From Methylobacterium tardum (GTDB taxonomy: Bacteria; Pseudomonadota; Alphaproteobacteria; Rhizobiales; Beijerinckiaceae): DNA of 64,000 nucleotides. The notes under the pieces were generated by a model that was not told the origin of the DNA, did no database searches, and saw nothing but the letters and a program-made list of their open reading frames with translations. The DNA lies in assembly GCF_023546765.1 (NCBI RefSeq), contig NZ_CP097484.1:995501-1059500 (forward strand), in the 5' to 3' direction. How positions within the stretch are numbered: the stretch's first letter is position 1; the number at the start of each line of letters is the position of its first letter. This document shows, piece by piece, positions 1 to 8,899 of this stretch. Position numbers and translations under genes: made by a program.

Positions 1-1020
1 AAGCCGCGCGAGGGGCGTCAGCGCGCCCACAAACACGGAATATGAGCACTATACAGCGCATATTGGTCGGTTTTGTGGCACTGCGAGATGGCTATATTGC
101 CTTGCGGAGACTGATTTTCTGGGCTAGGAGCACTGCAACAACCAATCGTTAACCAACCCGCCACTGGCCTCGCCAAAGGAGCTGAGACCATGCTGACTCG
201 CGCCGAAGCCCTTGCTCATCCTGGCTTTTCTGCATCGCAGCGTAGGTCAGAGGTGACCGATAGGGCCGAGCAGGCGGTCGGGCAGGTCAGCGGAGCGGCT
301 GAGCTCGTGGCCGGGGCGGTTCTGCCGGAGGCGCCGTTCGTCGCGCGCGGCCTGCGGCTGGACTGGGCGGCCAAGCGGGGTCTGGACGTCAGCGTGGCGG
401 TGACCGCGCTGTTCCTGCTCCTGCCGTTGCTCCTGCTCATCGCGGCGATCGTCTGGGCCGGCGACGGCAAGGCGCCGATCTTCCGCCACATGCGCATCGG
501 CCGCGACGGACGCCGCTTCGGCTGCCTGAAGTTCCGTTCCATGGTCACCGACGGCGAGGCCGTGCTCGCCGCGCACTTGGCTTCCAGCCCGCAGGCCCGA
601 GCCGAGTGGGCGGAGACCCACAAGCTCAGCGACGACCCGCGCATCACCGCGATCGGTCACGTGCTGCGCAAGACCTCGCTCGACGAGCTGCCCCAGCTCT
701 GGAACGTGCTGCGCGGCGAGATGAGCTTGGTCGGCCCGCGCCCGATCGTGGCCGCTGAGATCGCCCGCTACGATCACGCATTCGCCACCTGCTTTGCCGT
801 GCCGCCCGGCGTGACCGGCTTGTGGCAGGTCTCAGGCCGGTCCGACACGACCTATGCCGAGCGCGTGGCGCTGGATCTCGACTACGCCACCCGCTGGAGC
901 CTGCGCCGGGATCTCGCCATCATGCTCCGCACCATCCCAGCCGTCCTCGCACAGCGCGGAAGCCGATAGACGCGCGCCCGGGCAGCGCCATGCACGACGA
1001 CAACCCGCTCTGGTACGACT
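1..1020 (+). repeat. ExoY module repeat, copy A
   Basis: Copy A of a long dispersed repeat. It aligns base for base, without length change, to the reverse complement of 35541-36560, and from its left edge to about position 963 to the reverse complement of 51989-52951. It covers about 190 bp of upstream DNA, the whole exoY-like gene and the first ten codons of the next small gene. It begins at the window edge, so it probably extends further left. Orientation is opposite to the other two copies. Similarity to copy B ends abruptly after codon 10 of the small downstream gene, which marks a rearrangement point near 1020. Confidence 0.9.
190..969 (+). CDS. exoY: Polyprenyl-phosphate glycosyl-1-phosphate transferase (ExoY-like), copy A
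   Basis: Monotopic phosphoglycosyl transferase of the bacterial sugar transferase family (PF02397). It transfers a sugar phosphate, usually galactose- or glucose-1-P, from its UDP donor to undecaprenyl phosphate at the inner membrane, the first step of exopolysaccharide repeat-unit assembly. The 259 residues show an N-terminal cytoplasmic stretch, one hydrophobic helix at about 67-90, the IFRHMRIGRDGRRF and KFRSM motifs, the catalytic Asp-Glu dyad D165-E166 in TSLDELPQL, and the VGPRP loop at 181-185. The length suits an ExoY-type enzyme without the extra N-terminal membrane domain of WbaP. A strong AGGAG lies about 9 bases before the ATG. Two further copies (35592-36371, 51983-52762) differ at a few residues only. 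All key residues are intact here, so this copy should be active. The exact sugar is not readable from sequence. Confidence 0.93.
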   Translation: MLTRAEALAHPGFSASQRRSEVTDRAEQAVGQVSGAAELVAGAVLPEAPFVARGLRLDWAAKRGLDVSVAVTALFLLLPLLLLIAAIVWAGDGKAPIFRHMRIGRDGRRFGCLKFRSMVTDGEAVLAAHLASSPQARAEWAETHKLSDDPRITAIGHVLRKTSLDELPQLWNVLRGEMSLVGPRPIVAAEIARYDHAFATCFAVPPGVTGLWQVSGRSDTTYAERVALDLDYATRWSLRRDLAIMLRTIPAVLAQRGSR

Positions 1021-1049
1021 CGCGAATCGCACGCCGCTGGCGCTTTTAA
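990..1049 (+). pseudogene. Truncated DNPLWYD small protein after exoY copy A
   Basis: The first ten codons (MHDDNPLWYD) match the 57-residue protein at 35398-35571, which follows exoY copy B. The reading frame then diverges and stops after 19 codons. It is most simply the stump of that small gene, cut where the repeat ends. A related full-length sequence with the same DPLWYDxAEPDEPxG signature sits at 1893-2108. Confidence 0.6.
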
Positions 1050-1494
1050 TTCGGACCTTCGGAAAGCGTAATCACAGGCTATTTTATAACCTCTGCATGG
1101 CCGCGGTTGGCTGCAGAGGTCGACCTCGCGGCACGATCGGTGCCTGGGTAGGAGTCCTACCTGCGGCCTTCGTAATCAAGACGCCAAGATCGGCCTCAAC
1201 CATGAGCCTGCACAGCGCATGGAGGTCCGTGGCGAGGGTGCCTGCCGGCTAAGGGTTTTGTCCGCCTCGTTATGATCGCAGATTAGACCATTGATCCCTG
1301 CAGGGCGAAAGAAGGTGGCATCGACTCGAGCACTCATCTCCCACACGGGTGGATCACGGCGAACTCATTAACGCCCAGAGTGGATGTTCATGACCGCCAA
1401 TTACGGGCAGCGCGATTGCTAGCACGGCCGTAATGGTGCCTGGCGTGAAAGCGGTCTAAGACGCTGACCGGCCCAGGCAAGTCTGAGAACAATA
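1050..1494. other. Gene-free stretch with two small inverted repeats
   Basis: No convincing gene was seen. Two short dyads are present: an 8-bp stem CCTCTGCA/TGCAGAGG at 1090-1119 with a 14-base loop, and a perfect dyad GGTAGGAgTCCTACC at 1147-1161. Neither has a following T-run, so neither is a clear terminator. They could fold in RNA or bind protein, but nothing else supports this. Confidence 0.4.
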
Positions 1495-1728
1495 ATGAAG
1501 GCGCTGCTGCTGAATGCGCTGCTCGGGATAAGTCTAGGGCGGTTCGGCTCCGTGTGGTGGCTCCTACTGCTCCTACCAATCGTCGCGGCCGAATTCGCCT
1601 ACGGCATTTACGTCTACCATCTCGGCCTGGGCTCAGGCTTAGTCCGGCGCGCCATGGCCCTGATGATCTGTGGCCAGCTCGGCTTTTTACTTGGGGCGCT
1701 TCTCCGTCCGATGCGCGGCGAGCGGTGA
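1495..1728 (+). CDS. Small two-helix membrane protein (ExoY-associated family 1)
   Basis: A 77-residue hydrophobic protein of unknown function. It has two predicted membrane segments (about 18-42 and 52-70) separated by a short polar turn, and a basic C-terminus (RPMRGER). A clear homologue at 51666-51896 follows exoY copy C. The two share a near-identical N-terminal half including GRFGSVWWLL and LPIVAxExAYG, and the C-terminal FLLGALxRPxRGE. Conservation over the whole length with many substitutions argues that both are real genes under selection. No known domain was recognised. The location beside an inner-membrane phosphoglycosyl transferase suggests, without proof, a partner or modulator of polysaccharide assembly. 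Confidence 0.7.
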   Translation: MKALLLNALLGISLGRFGSVWWLLLLLPIVAAEFAYGIYVYHLGLGSGLVRRAMALMICGQLGFLLGALLRPMRGER

Positions 1729-1892
1729 TGGCGCGTCCCGGCGTCTGGTCAACCACCTTCACGATGCGGTCACGGCACGGTTCACGTCGGCCGATGGACA
1801 GCCTTGTCTCAGGACGTGACAAGCGGAGTGGTAAATGATTTGCTAACACCTCACGCCGCGCTCAAGCGACGCGGTGAAGAGGGGGCCTACCT

Positions 1893-2108
1893 TTGAACGA
1901 GGACGATTCGCACGGGCTATTAGACCCACTCTGGTACGATCGAGCTGAGCCTGACGAGCCGCCAGGCCTATTTCTGAACGCTGCAGCCTACCTCTTTCTA
2001 TTGCTGATGACCGGCTTCAGGGTGGGTGTGCACGTCTACTGGCTTCCCGACCAGCTATGGTGCTGGGCCTCCGACCGCATCAGGCGCAATCTGACGGCGG
2101 GGCACTAA
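1893..2108 (+). CDS. Small membrane protein with DPLWYDxAEPDEP signature (ExoY-associated family 2)
   Basis: A 71-residue protein starting at TTG 1893. The acidic N-terminus leads into DPLWYDRAEPDEPPG at residues 11-25, followed by one hydrophobic helix (about 27-48) and a short basic tail. The signature matches the protein at 35398-35571 (NPLWYDYAEPDEPHG), also followed by one helix, and the stump at 990-1049. The function is unknown. It is the second gene downstream of exoY copy A, on the same strand, after the 77-residue membrane protein, so the three may form one transcription unit. The end of the gene abuts an ISL3 fragment, and the last residues could be altered by that junction. Confidence 0.6.
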   Translation: MNEDDSHGLLDPLWYDRAEPDEPPGLFLNAAAYLFLLLMTGFRVGVHVYWLPDQLWCWASDRIRRNLTAGH

Positions 2109-2109
2109 C

Positions 2110-2404
2110 GTTCCTGAGCTTGGCGATGCACCGCCGCTTGCTGCTGGCGAGTTTTCGCTGCAGCCAGGGCGCTCTCGGAAGCGGTCGCGAAGTGGCTCTC
2201 GGAGATGCGCGACTGCGGCGTCGCCGCGTTGGAGACCTTCGCGGCTGGCCTGGCGAAGCCGGGGCGGCGGTGCAGGAGGTGCTGGCGACGTCTTGGAGCA
2301 ACACGCGTGCCGAGGGACAGATCAGCCGCCTGAAGATTCTCAAGCGTACTATGTACGGTCGCGCCAGCTTCGCACTCCGCCGCCGCGTGCTCCTCGCTGC
2401 CTGA
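2110..2404 (+). pseudogene. ISL3-family transposase, C-terminal fragment, frameshifted
   Basis: Remnant of an ISL3-type transposase. The frame starting near 2176 reads EAVAKWLSEMRDCGVAALE, typical of the C-terminal third of these enzymes. The reading then moves to another frame around 2260-2280, where SWSNTRAEGQISRLKILKR and MYGRASFALRRRVLLA complete the family's conserved end (usually SWSNxQAEGQINRLKxxKRxMYG). The N-terminal two thirds are absent. Not functional. Confidence 0.8.
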
Positions 2405-2652
2405 TCTATGCGAAGTGCGGAAAACCACAAAAACCGGGCAATCCCAAACCCTAGCCCAAACACGCCGGAGCTCTCGGGCGAGCGGGCAATCTCAGCTCGG
2501 ACAGACGATGTTGTGTGGACCCGGGGGAAAGATGGCGAACATCGGCAGGCCATCCTGGTGGCAGGGCGGCGCACACCTCGTACCGCCACGCGTAAGCCTT
2601 GATCGCCCAGTGCGACACGTCCCAACGACGTTCCGCAGCTAAATAAATAGCT

Positions 2653-3966
2653 TCATCGTCCGATGCCGCGATAGGTGAATCCGTGACGTGCGGCGCTCGC
2701 GGGATCGTAGATGTTGCGCAGGTCGATCAGGACGGGGGCGGCCTCGCCGAACGCCATGGTCTGACGCAGGCGGTCGAGATCGAGCGCCCGGAAGGCGTTC
2801 CACTCGGTGACGATGACCAGGGCGTCGGCGCCCTCGGCGCAGGCATACGCATCCTCGGCGTACGTCACCTCCGGCATCAGCGCGCGGGCGTGGGCCATGC
2901 CTTCCGGATCGTAGGCCACGATCCGCGCCCCGGCATCCTGCAGCCCGGCCACGATCGCCAGCGAGGGCGCGTCGCGCATGTCGTCGGTGTCGGGCTTGAA
3001 CGTCAGCCCGAGCAGCGCCACCGTCTTGCCCCGCACCGAGCCGCCGCAGGCCTTGATCACCTTGCGGGCCATGGCGCGCTTCCTCTGGTCGTTGACCGCC
3101 ACCACGGTCTCGACCAGCCGCAGCGGCGTGCCGGCATCCTGGGCGGTCTTGACCAGCGCCAGCGTGTCCTTGGGAAAGCACGAGCCGCCGTAGCCCGGTC
3201 CGGCATGCAGGAACTTCGGGCCGATGCGCTTGTCCAGGCCGATGCCGCGCGCGACCTGCTGGACATCGGCCCCGACCGCCTCGCACAGGTCGGCGACCTC
3301 GTTGATGAAGGTGATCTTGGCGGCCAGGAACGCGTTGGCGGCGTACTTGGTCAGCTCGGCGGTGCGCCGGTCGGTGACCAGGATCGGCGCCTGGTTGAGG
3401 TAGAGCGGCCGGTAGACCTCGCGCATCACCGCCTCGGCGCGGGCGTCCTGGGTGCCGACCACGATCCGGTCAGGCCGCTTGAAGTCGGCGATCGCCGCGC
3501 CCTCCCGCAGGAACTCGGGGTTCGACGCCACCGAGACCTCCACAGCCGGGTTGGCCTCCCGGATGATCCGCTCGACCTCGTCGCCCGTCCCCACCGGAAC
3601 CGTCGACTTGGTCACCACCACGGTGAAGCCCGATAAGGCGCCGGCGATCTCGCGGGCGGCGTCGAACACGAAGCTCAGGTCGGCGAAGCCGTCGCCGCGG
3701 CGCGAGGGCGTGCCCACCGCGATGAACACCGCATCGGCGTCGGCCACGGCCTCCCGCATCGACGTGCTGAATGCGAGCCGGCGCTGGCGCACGTTCTCGG
3801 CGACCAGCGCGTCGAGGCCCGGCTCGTAGATCGGCATGCGGCCGGCGTTCAGGCTGGCGATCTTGTCGGGCTCCCGGTCGATGCAGACCACGGTGTGGCC
3901 GAAATCGGCCAGGCACGCCCCGGAGACCAAGCCGACATAGCCGGCCCCAATCATCGCAACCTTCAT
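2653..3966 (-). CDS. ugd: UDP-glucose 6-dehydrogenase
   Basis: Oxidises UDP-glucose to UDP-glucuronate with two NAD+, supplying glucuronic acid to the polysaccharide. The 437 residues show an N-terminal Rossmann fold with GAGYVG at 7-12, the VGTPS motif near 84-88, the catalytic cysteine C263 within YGGSCFPKDT, and a C-terminal nucleotide-binding domain (GLTFKPDTDDMRDAPS). Length and motifs match the UgdH/RkpK/TuaD family. The start at 3966 was chosen over an in-frame ATG 24 bases upstream because a GGAGG lies just before it and the glycine-rich motif then falls at the usual place. It is 166 bp downstream of a co-oriented GT4 gene and may be co-transcribed with it. Base composition is GC-rich, like the mutase and epimerase. 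Confidence 0.95.
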   Translation of the reverse strand: MKVAMIGAGYVGLVSGACLADFGHTVVCIDREPDKIASLNAGRMPIYEPGLDALVAENVRQRRLAFSTSMREAVADADAVFIAVGTPSRRGDGFADLSFVFDAAREIAGALSGFTVVVTKSTVPVGTGDEVERIIREANPAVEVSVASNPEFLREGAAIADFKRPDRIVVGTQDARAEAVMREVYRPLYLNQAPILVTDRRTAELTKYAANAFLAAKITFINEVADLCEAVGADVQQVARGIGLDKRIGPKFLHAGPGYGGSCFPKDTLALVKTAQDAGTPLRLVETVVAVNDQRKRAMARKVIKACGGSVRGKTVALLGLTFKPDTDDMRDAPSLAIVAGLQDAGARIVAYDPEGMAHARALMPEVTYAEDAYACAEGADALVIVTEWNAFRALDLDRLRQTMAFGEAAPVLIDLRNIYDPASAARHGFTYRGIGR

Positions 3967-4131
3967 TTTACCTCCAGTGTCGCTACACATCCCGCCGTCC
4001 CGCGGGGCTTGGATGTCTTTTCGCTCTCGTGTGTAGGAGGCGCGCTGGGGCTCACCCGGACATCAAGTCAGCGTAGGCCTGTGCTGTTGTTCTCCATGAA
4101 AACCGATTTACTCTCTGCCTACCAGCGGCGA

Positions 4132-5133
4132 TCAGCTCCCCCTCAGATGCTGGGAGCGTCGAAGCGTTTCGATATGCCTAACCCAGGTCGCTGGGTCATC
4201 GGGCGCAGCCATTAAAGCTGCGTCTCCGCAGACCTCGGGCATGCTCGCGCGATCTGAGGAAATAACAGGGCAGCCACGCGCCATCGCTTCGACGATTGGG
4301 AGCCCAAACCCTTCCGTCCAAGATGGGAATAATAGGCACAGCGCGCGCTCCAACAAATAAGCCAGGTCGTTGTCGTCAATTCGGCCAGTGAACAGGACGT
4401 TCTCGCCACCCGTTAGGGCGTCATCGGAGTATATTTTGGCGGATCCGCCGACAACGATGACGTCGATGCCGTCTTGGCCGAGCTTCGGAGCGATATCCAT
4501 GATGAGCCGCAGGTTCTTGTGCGGCGCACGTGAGCCAAGGGCTAGGACGAACGGGCGCTCCGCACCACCGCGTCGGCCGCTCACGATGGAGGGAGCAGTC
4601 TGGGCGAATTGAGGTTCCCAATCGAGTGCGTGCTCGTGGCCATTGGGCAGCACAATGATCTGAGAAGCTTTTAGCGGGAGATGCTTGGCGATCTGCGCCG
4701 CTGAGTCAGACGAGACGCTAGTTATCTGGGTTGATCTCCGAACTATGACAGATTGAAGAAGCCGGTAATAGGCCCGGAAGTATACGCTGTAACTTTCTGG
4801 TCTAATGAAAACATTCGCGTCGTGAATGCAAACTACCTGCTTGGCTTTGATAGCTGGAGCGGTGTTACACAGGTTGAGGAGATTTCCATGCCATCGCGCG
4901 GGCAGGGCGAACTGCTCCCAAGCGTGCCCGCTGATGCGGCCGAGTTCGACGACGGGCATCCGCGGCAGGTGTGGGTCAGTGGTGCGGACGGGCGCGAGGA
5001 TTGGAGCTGAGGCATTCAGCGTGTCGAGGGCGTCATTGAGATGACGCGCGACGTTCCAGGCGTACCTCTGAACGCCGGTTAGGTCCTGGGTAAGAAAGCG
5101 CCCGTTCATGGCGAACCCGTGTCTCGGTTCCAT
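4132..5133 (-). CDS. Glycosyltransferase family 4 (GT-B)
   Basis: Retaining GT-B glycosyltransferase, probably a cytoplasmic enzyme adding a sugar to the lipid-linked repeat unit. The N-terminal region carries TGVQRYAWNVARHLN, typical of mannosyltransferase-like GT4 members. The C-terminal domain has the donor-binding signature GFGLPIVEAMARGCPVI and the acidic residues around EGFG. The start is taken at the ATG giving MEPRHGFAMNGRF (5133); an ATG eight codons later (5109) is equally possible, and an open frame continues upstream to 5211. It lies upstream of ugd on the same strand. The C-terminus ends soon after the donor domain, slightly short for the family, but shows no frameshift. Donor and acceptor cannot be read from sequence. 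Confidence 0.85.
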   Translation of the reverse strand: MEPRHGFAMNGRFLTQDLTGVQRYAWNVARHLNDALDTLNASAPILAPVRTTDPHLPRMPVVELGRISGHAWEQFALPARWHGNLLNLCNTAPAIKAKQVVCIHDANVFIRPESYSVYFRAYYRLLQSVIVRRSTQITSVSSDSAAQIAKHLPLKASQIIVLPNGHEHALDWEPQFAQTAPSIVSGRRGGAERPFVLALGSRAPHKNLRLIMDIAPKLGQDGIDVIVVGGSAKIYSDDALTGGENVLFTGRIDDNDLAYLLERALCLLFPSWTEGFGLPIVEAMARGCPVISSDRASMPEVCGDAALMAAPDDPATWVRHIETLRRSQHLRGS

Positions 5134-6135
5134 CACGTTGTTCCTGAGATTGCGGGCTTTAAACGTGTACGTAGAGTACCACGGGCGGATGAAATGCGCT
5201 GTGCTGGCCACACTGGCAATCTGTCTTGCTCAGGGCCGTGACGGCGTCAGTCGGGACGATCTGGTGCGACTTCCGCAGGTGACCAGCAAAGGGCCGCGTG
5301 CCGGGGGGGCCGGCACGAGAGCCGGAGCAATGGCGGCCTGGATTGACCGCGTCGGATCCTGTCGCCCGGTACGGGTGCTCGCTCCGGCAGACCCGATCCC
5401 CCGGGGGCACAGGCTGGCCGCCGCAGGCAGCGCCGGCGCAAGACGGCGACGCAAGACCGTGCGCCAAGACCGCGCTCAATGCTAGTCGAGTTCGCTGGGC
5501 AATTTGGGCCGTGCGCCGGCAATGGATATCTGCGGATGTGTGGCTCGCAGTGGGATGTTTTAGCGCACGTCGGGGACGTTGATACGCCGTCGTCACAGGC
5601 CCATCGTGCCCTGTCACGTCTGCATAGCTCGACAACGCTCTCCACCGGACCTGCATTCTGCCTCCGTAGCCCAGTTTCACCTGCTCGGAAACATGCCAAC
5701 GAGCCGGCCGAGGGTGCGTTACCAGAACTTATCTGTTGCAGGGTGCTGGAGGAAATCCACAGGTTCAGCCCAGTTCAGGACGGACATGCCGAGGGTGAGG
5801 GCCTGGGGGCCTACGTGCGCACCGCTCACACCGAAAGGCGCTGCGCGCCGCTCTGCTCGCCGACTGCCTTGGCCAGCGAATAAATCGCATTTCGTCCTAT
5901 CGGGAACGCTGCCCGCAGTTTAGAGCAGTGGGAAACCTCCAACCATGGTCTATAGCTGCCTGTGAGGCCGCCTGTCCGTGGCCGACCAAACGTCTTGGCA
6001 GAAGTCCGATCTGCCAAGCAGGCCAGGAGTCGAATTTCAGAACGGGATTAATTACTCACCATTGGTTCATCCGGTGCGCGTTGAGAGCGCGCAAGCGGCA
6101 CTGCGGGAAGCGGTTCACTCGAAGGAACGCGTTTT
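5134..6135. other. Gene-free interval between divergent glycosyltransferase genes
   Basis: About 1 kb between a leftward GT4 and a rightward GT4 gene. Several overlapping open frames exist on both strands, but none shows a recognisable domain, good start or consistent composition, and they look like chance frames in GC-rich DNA. The last 100 bp must hold the promoter for the gene at 6136. No transposase motif was recognised, so the origin of this DNA is unclear. Confidence 0.45.
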
Positions 6136-7290
6136 ATGAAGGTTGCGATTATACACTATTGGCTTGTCGGAATGCGAGGTGGGGAAAAGGTCGCCGAAGC
6201 GCTCTGCAACCTCTACCCGGAGGCCGATATCTTTACACATGCATACGCCCCGGACGCCATATCGCCAATCATTAACGCTCACCGAGTTCAAACATCTTTC
6301 ATTAGCAAGCTGCCTCGCGCTACCACAAAGTATAAATCTTACTTGCCCTTTATGCCGATGGCATTAGAACAGCTCGACTTGCGCGGGTACGACCTCATCA
6401 TAAGTAGCGAATCTGGTCCCGCGAAGGGAATTGTCCCGCCGTCCGACGCGGTCCATATCTGTTACTGCCACTCTCCGATGCGATACATCTGGAATATGTA
6501 TCATGACTACCGCGACCGGACGGGTCCACTCACGCGCATGCTCATGCCGGCCCTAGCCCACTATGTCAGGAACTGGGACGCAATTTCGGCAGGTCGCGTC
6601 CACGAATTTGTCGCCAATTCGGCCACAGTCGCTCGACGGATTGAGACGTATTATCATCGTCCGGCGGCAGTCATTCACCCCCCAGTCGACACGAAGGCTT
6701 TCGAGAGGGTCTCCGGCGAGGAGATCGGCGATTATCACCTGATGGTCGGAGAACTCGTACGCTATAAGCGGCCGGAATTGGCAATCGAGGCGTTCAATCA
6801 AATGCGCAAGCCGCTCGTTGTGATCGGCGGCGGCGAGATGCTCCGGGAGCTGCGCGGCATGGCCGGCCCTCACGTGACGATGCTAGGTCCGCAGCCCTTC
6901 AATGTTCTGAAGCATCATTATGCCCGGTGTCGCGCCTTGATCTTTCCGGGAGAGGAAGATTTCGGCATCGTTCCCTTGGAGGCTATGGCGAGCGGGCGAC
7001 CAGTCGTGGCTTATGGCAAAGGCGGTGTCACTGAGACAGTCATTGACGGTGTCACGGGCAGCTTCTTCCACGAACAGTCTGTCGAGGCGCTGATCGACGC
7101 TGTCGGCCGGTGCGAAGCGTTGATGCCGGATCCGGATCGGCTCGTGCGCCGCGCGGCGGAGTTCGGCATCGACCGCTTCTCAGAGGAGATCAGCCAATTC
7201 ATCGGTAAGGTTCTGAAGGGCAGGGCGGCTTCCAACCATGCCCAGCGTGAGACTAGTAACGCGCATATGCCCAACGATCTGGTCCGGTGA
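6136..7290 (+). CDS. Glycosyltransferase family 4, WbaZ-like mannosyltransferase type
   Basis: A 384-residue GT-B enzyme. The N-terminus MKVAIIHYWLVGMRGGEKV and the ICYCHSPMRYIWNMYHDY segment are hallmarks of the WbaZ-like GT4 group, many of which transfer mannose. The C-terminal domain has KRPELAIEAF, the donor-binding segment EDFGIVPLEAMASGRPVV and GGVTETV. Acts on lipid-linked intermediates on the cytoplasmic face. A ribosome site (AAGGA) precedes the ATG. The GDP-mannose gene follows 61 bp downstream, in keeping with a mannosyl donor, but the donor remains an inference. The last 20 or so residues (after KGRAASN) are low-complexity and may be an extension. Confidence 0.88.
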   Translation: MKVAIIHYWLVGMRGGEKVAEALCNLYPEADIFTHAYAPDAISPIINAHRVQTSFISKLPRATTKYKSYLPFMPMALEQLDLRGYDLIISSESGPAKGIVPPSDAVHICYCHSPMRYIWNMYHDYRDRTGPLTRMLMPALAHYVRNWDAISAGRVHEFVANSATVARRIETYYHRPAAVIHPPVDTKAFERVSGEEIGDYHLMVGELVRYKRPELAIEAFNQMRKPLVVIGGGEMLRELRGMAGPHVTMLGPQPFNVLKHHYARCRALIFPGEEDFGIVPLEAMASGRPVVAYGKGGVTETVIDGVTGSFFHEQSVEALIDAVGRCEALMPDPDRLVRRAAEFGIDRFSEEISQFIGKVLKGRAASNHAQRETSNAHMPNDLVR

Positions 7291-7351
7291 ATTACCGCCG
7301 GCTGGTACATCCGGTTTCGAAAGTATGCCGCGTCCTAAAGGGATTGAATGC

Positions 7352-8783
7352 ATGTATGAAGGTCTGGCGTCCATCCACCCGATGATCCTGTGCGGCGGGA
7401 CGGGGACGCGGCTGTGGCCGGCCTCGCGGGAGAGCATGCCGAAGCAGTTCGCCCGGCTGGTGGACGCGGAGCGCTCGACGTTCCAGGCGACGCTGGCACG
7501 GGTGTCGGACGGGGCCGTGTTCGCGAAGGCGACCGTGATCGCCTCGGCCGAGGCCCGGTTCATCGTCGCCGAGCAGCGCGACCAGCTCGGCCTTGCCGCC
7601 GACATCCTGCTCGAGCCGCAGGGGCGCGACTCGGCCGCCGCGGTGGCGGTGGCAGCGCTGCACGCGGCGGCCACCGACCCGCAGGCGGTCGTGCTGATCA
7701 TGGCCGCCGACCACGTCGTGCCCGACACCGCCGCCTTCGTGGACGCCGTGGTGCGCGCGTCCGCCGGCGCGCGGGCGGGCTACACCATGACACTGGGCAT
7801 CGAGCCGGACCGCCCCGCCACCGATTACGGCTACATCCGCCGCGGCGAGCCGATCGCCGAGGCGCCGGGCGCCGCCCGCGTCGCCCGCTTCGTCCGAGAA
7901 GCCCGACCGGGCCGGCGCCGAGGCGCTGATCGCGGAGGGCGCGCTGTGGAACTCCGGCTACTTCCTCTTCCGCGCCGACCTGATGCTGGCCGAGCTGGAG
8001 GCGTTCGTGCCGGACGTGCTCGCGGCCGCGCGCGCGGCCCTGGAGGCCGCGGTCACCGACCTCGACTTCGTGCGCCTCGATGCGGCGGCCTTCGCCCAGG
8101 CCCCCAAGATCTCGATCGACTACGCGGTGATGGAGCGGACCGCCCAGGCCGGCGTGCTGCCGGTGTCGTTCCCCTGGTCGGATGTCGGCACCTGGGACGC
8201 GGTCTGGCAGGTCCTGGACCACGATGAGGCGGGCAATGCGGTGCGGGGCCGGGTGTCGCTGATCGAGACGAAGAACAGTCTAGTCCACAGCCAGGGTGAG
8301 GGCGTGACCGCCGTGGTGGGCCTGGAGGACGTGGTGGTGGTGTCCACGCCCGACGCGGTGCTGGTGACCTCGAAGGCGCGCTCGGGGCAGGTGAAGGAGC
8401 TGGTGACCGCGCTGCGGGCGAAAGGTGAGCCGGAGGCGGATGCGCATCTGCGGATGTACCGGCCGTGGGGCTGGTACCAGCGGATCGACATCGGCGAGCG
8501 GTTCCAGGTGAAGCGGATCCAGGTGGTGCCGGGCGGCCGCCTGTCGTTGCAGAAGCACTACCACCGGGCGGAGCACTGGGTGGTGGTGCGCGGCACCGCC
8601 GAGGTGACGATCGACGAGCGGGTGGTTCTGGTCCACGAGAACGAGGCGGTCTACCTGCCGATCGGGTCGATGCACCGGCTGGCCAATCCGGGGAAGATCC
8701 CGCTGGAGCTGATCGAGGTGCAGGTCGGCTCCTATACCGGCGAGGACGACATCATCCGCGTCGAGGATATCTACGGACGCTAA
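7352..8783 (+). pseudogene. manC: Mannose-1-phosphate guanylyltransferase / mannose-6-phosphate isomerase, frameshifted
   Basis: Bifunctional type II enzyme that would make GDP-mannose (nucleotidyltransferase, N-terminal) and interconvert fructose-6-P and mannose-6-P (cupin, C-terminal). The N-terminal frame shows MILCGGTGTRLWPASRESM and the SMPKQF pyrophosphorylase signature, then LLEPQGRDSAAAVAVAAL. Near 7894-7895 the sequence reads CGTCCGAG where the family needs CGTCGAG (RFVEKPD); one extra C moves the frame. The rest continues cleanly in the new frame: LWNSGYFLF, FPWSDVGTWD, then the cupin QKHYHRAEHW and LIEVQVGSY to the stop at 8783. Removing one base gives 476 residues, the usual length. 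Either an authentic mutation or a sequencing error. A GTG/ATG inside the second frame might allow the isomerase half alone to be made. Confidence 0.88.
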
Positions 8784-8899
8784 AGAAACTGCCACGAAAG
8801 TGAAATTGCTTTTGCCATGCGCGACATCAACCGGAATCGATCAAAGAGATTGACTTTTTCTTTAGGCACCTCGCTAAAAAAATTGAAGGCAAAACATCC

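Noticed and set aside
1147..1161. Short perfect dyad GGTAGGAgTCCTACC as an operator
   Set aside because: Only 7-bp arms, no gene start nearby and not repeated at the other exoY copies; recorded in the gap entry only.
2683..3636. A 317-codon open frame on the plus strand opposite ugd
   Set aside because: Its sequence is His/Gln/Arg-rich antisense of the well supported dehydrogenase, with no domain; a typical shadow frame in GC-rich DNA.
5159..5699. Overlapping minus-strand frames upstream of the GT4 gene
   Set aside because: No recognisable motif and three frames are open at once, which is usual for GC-rich non-coding DNA.
8850..8880. TTGACT ... TAAAAA as a promoter for the Wzz-like gene
   Set aside because: The boxes are 19 bp apart and the second is a weak match in an AT-rich patch; not enough to call.
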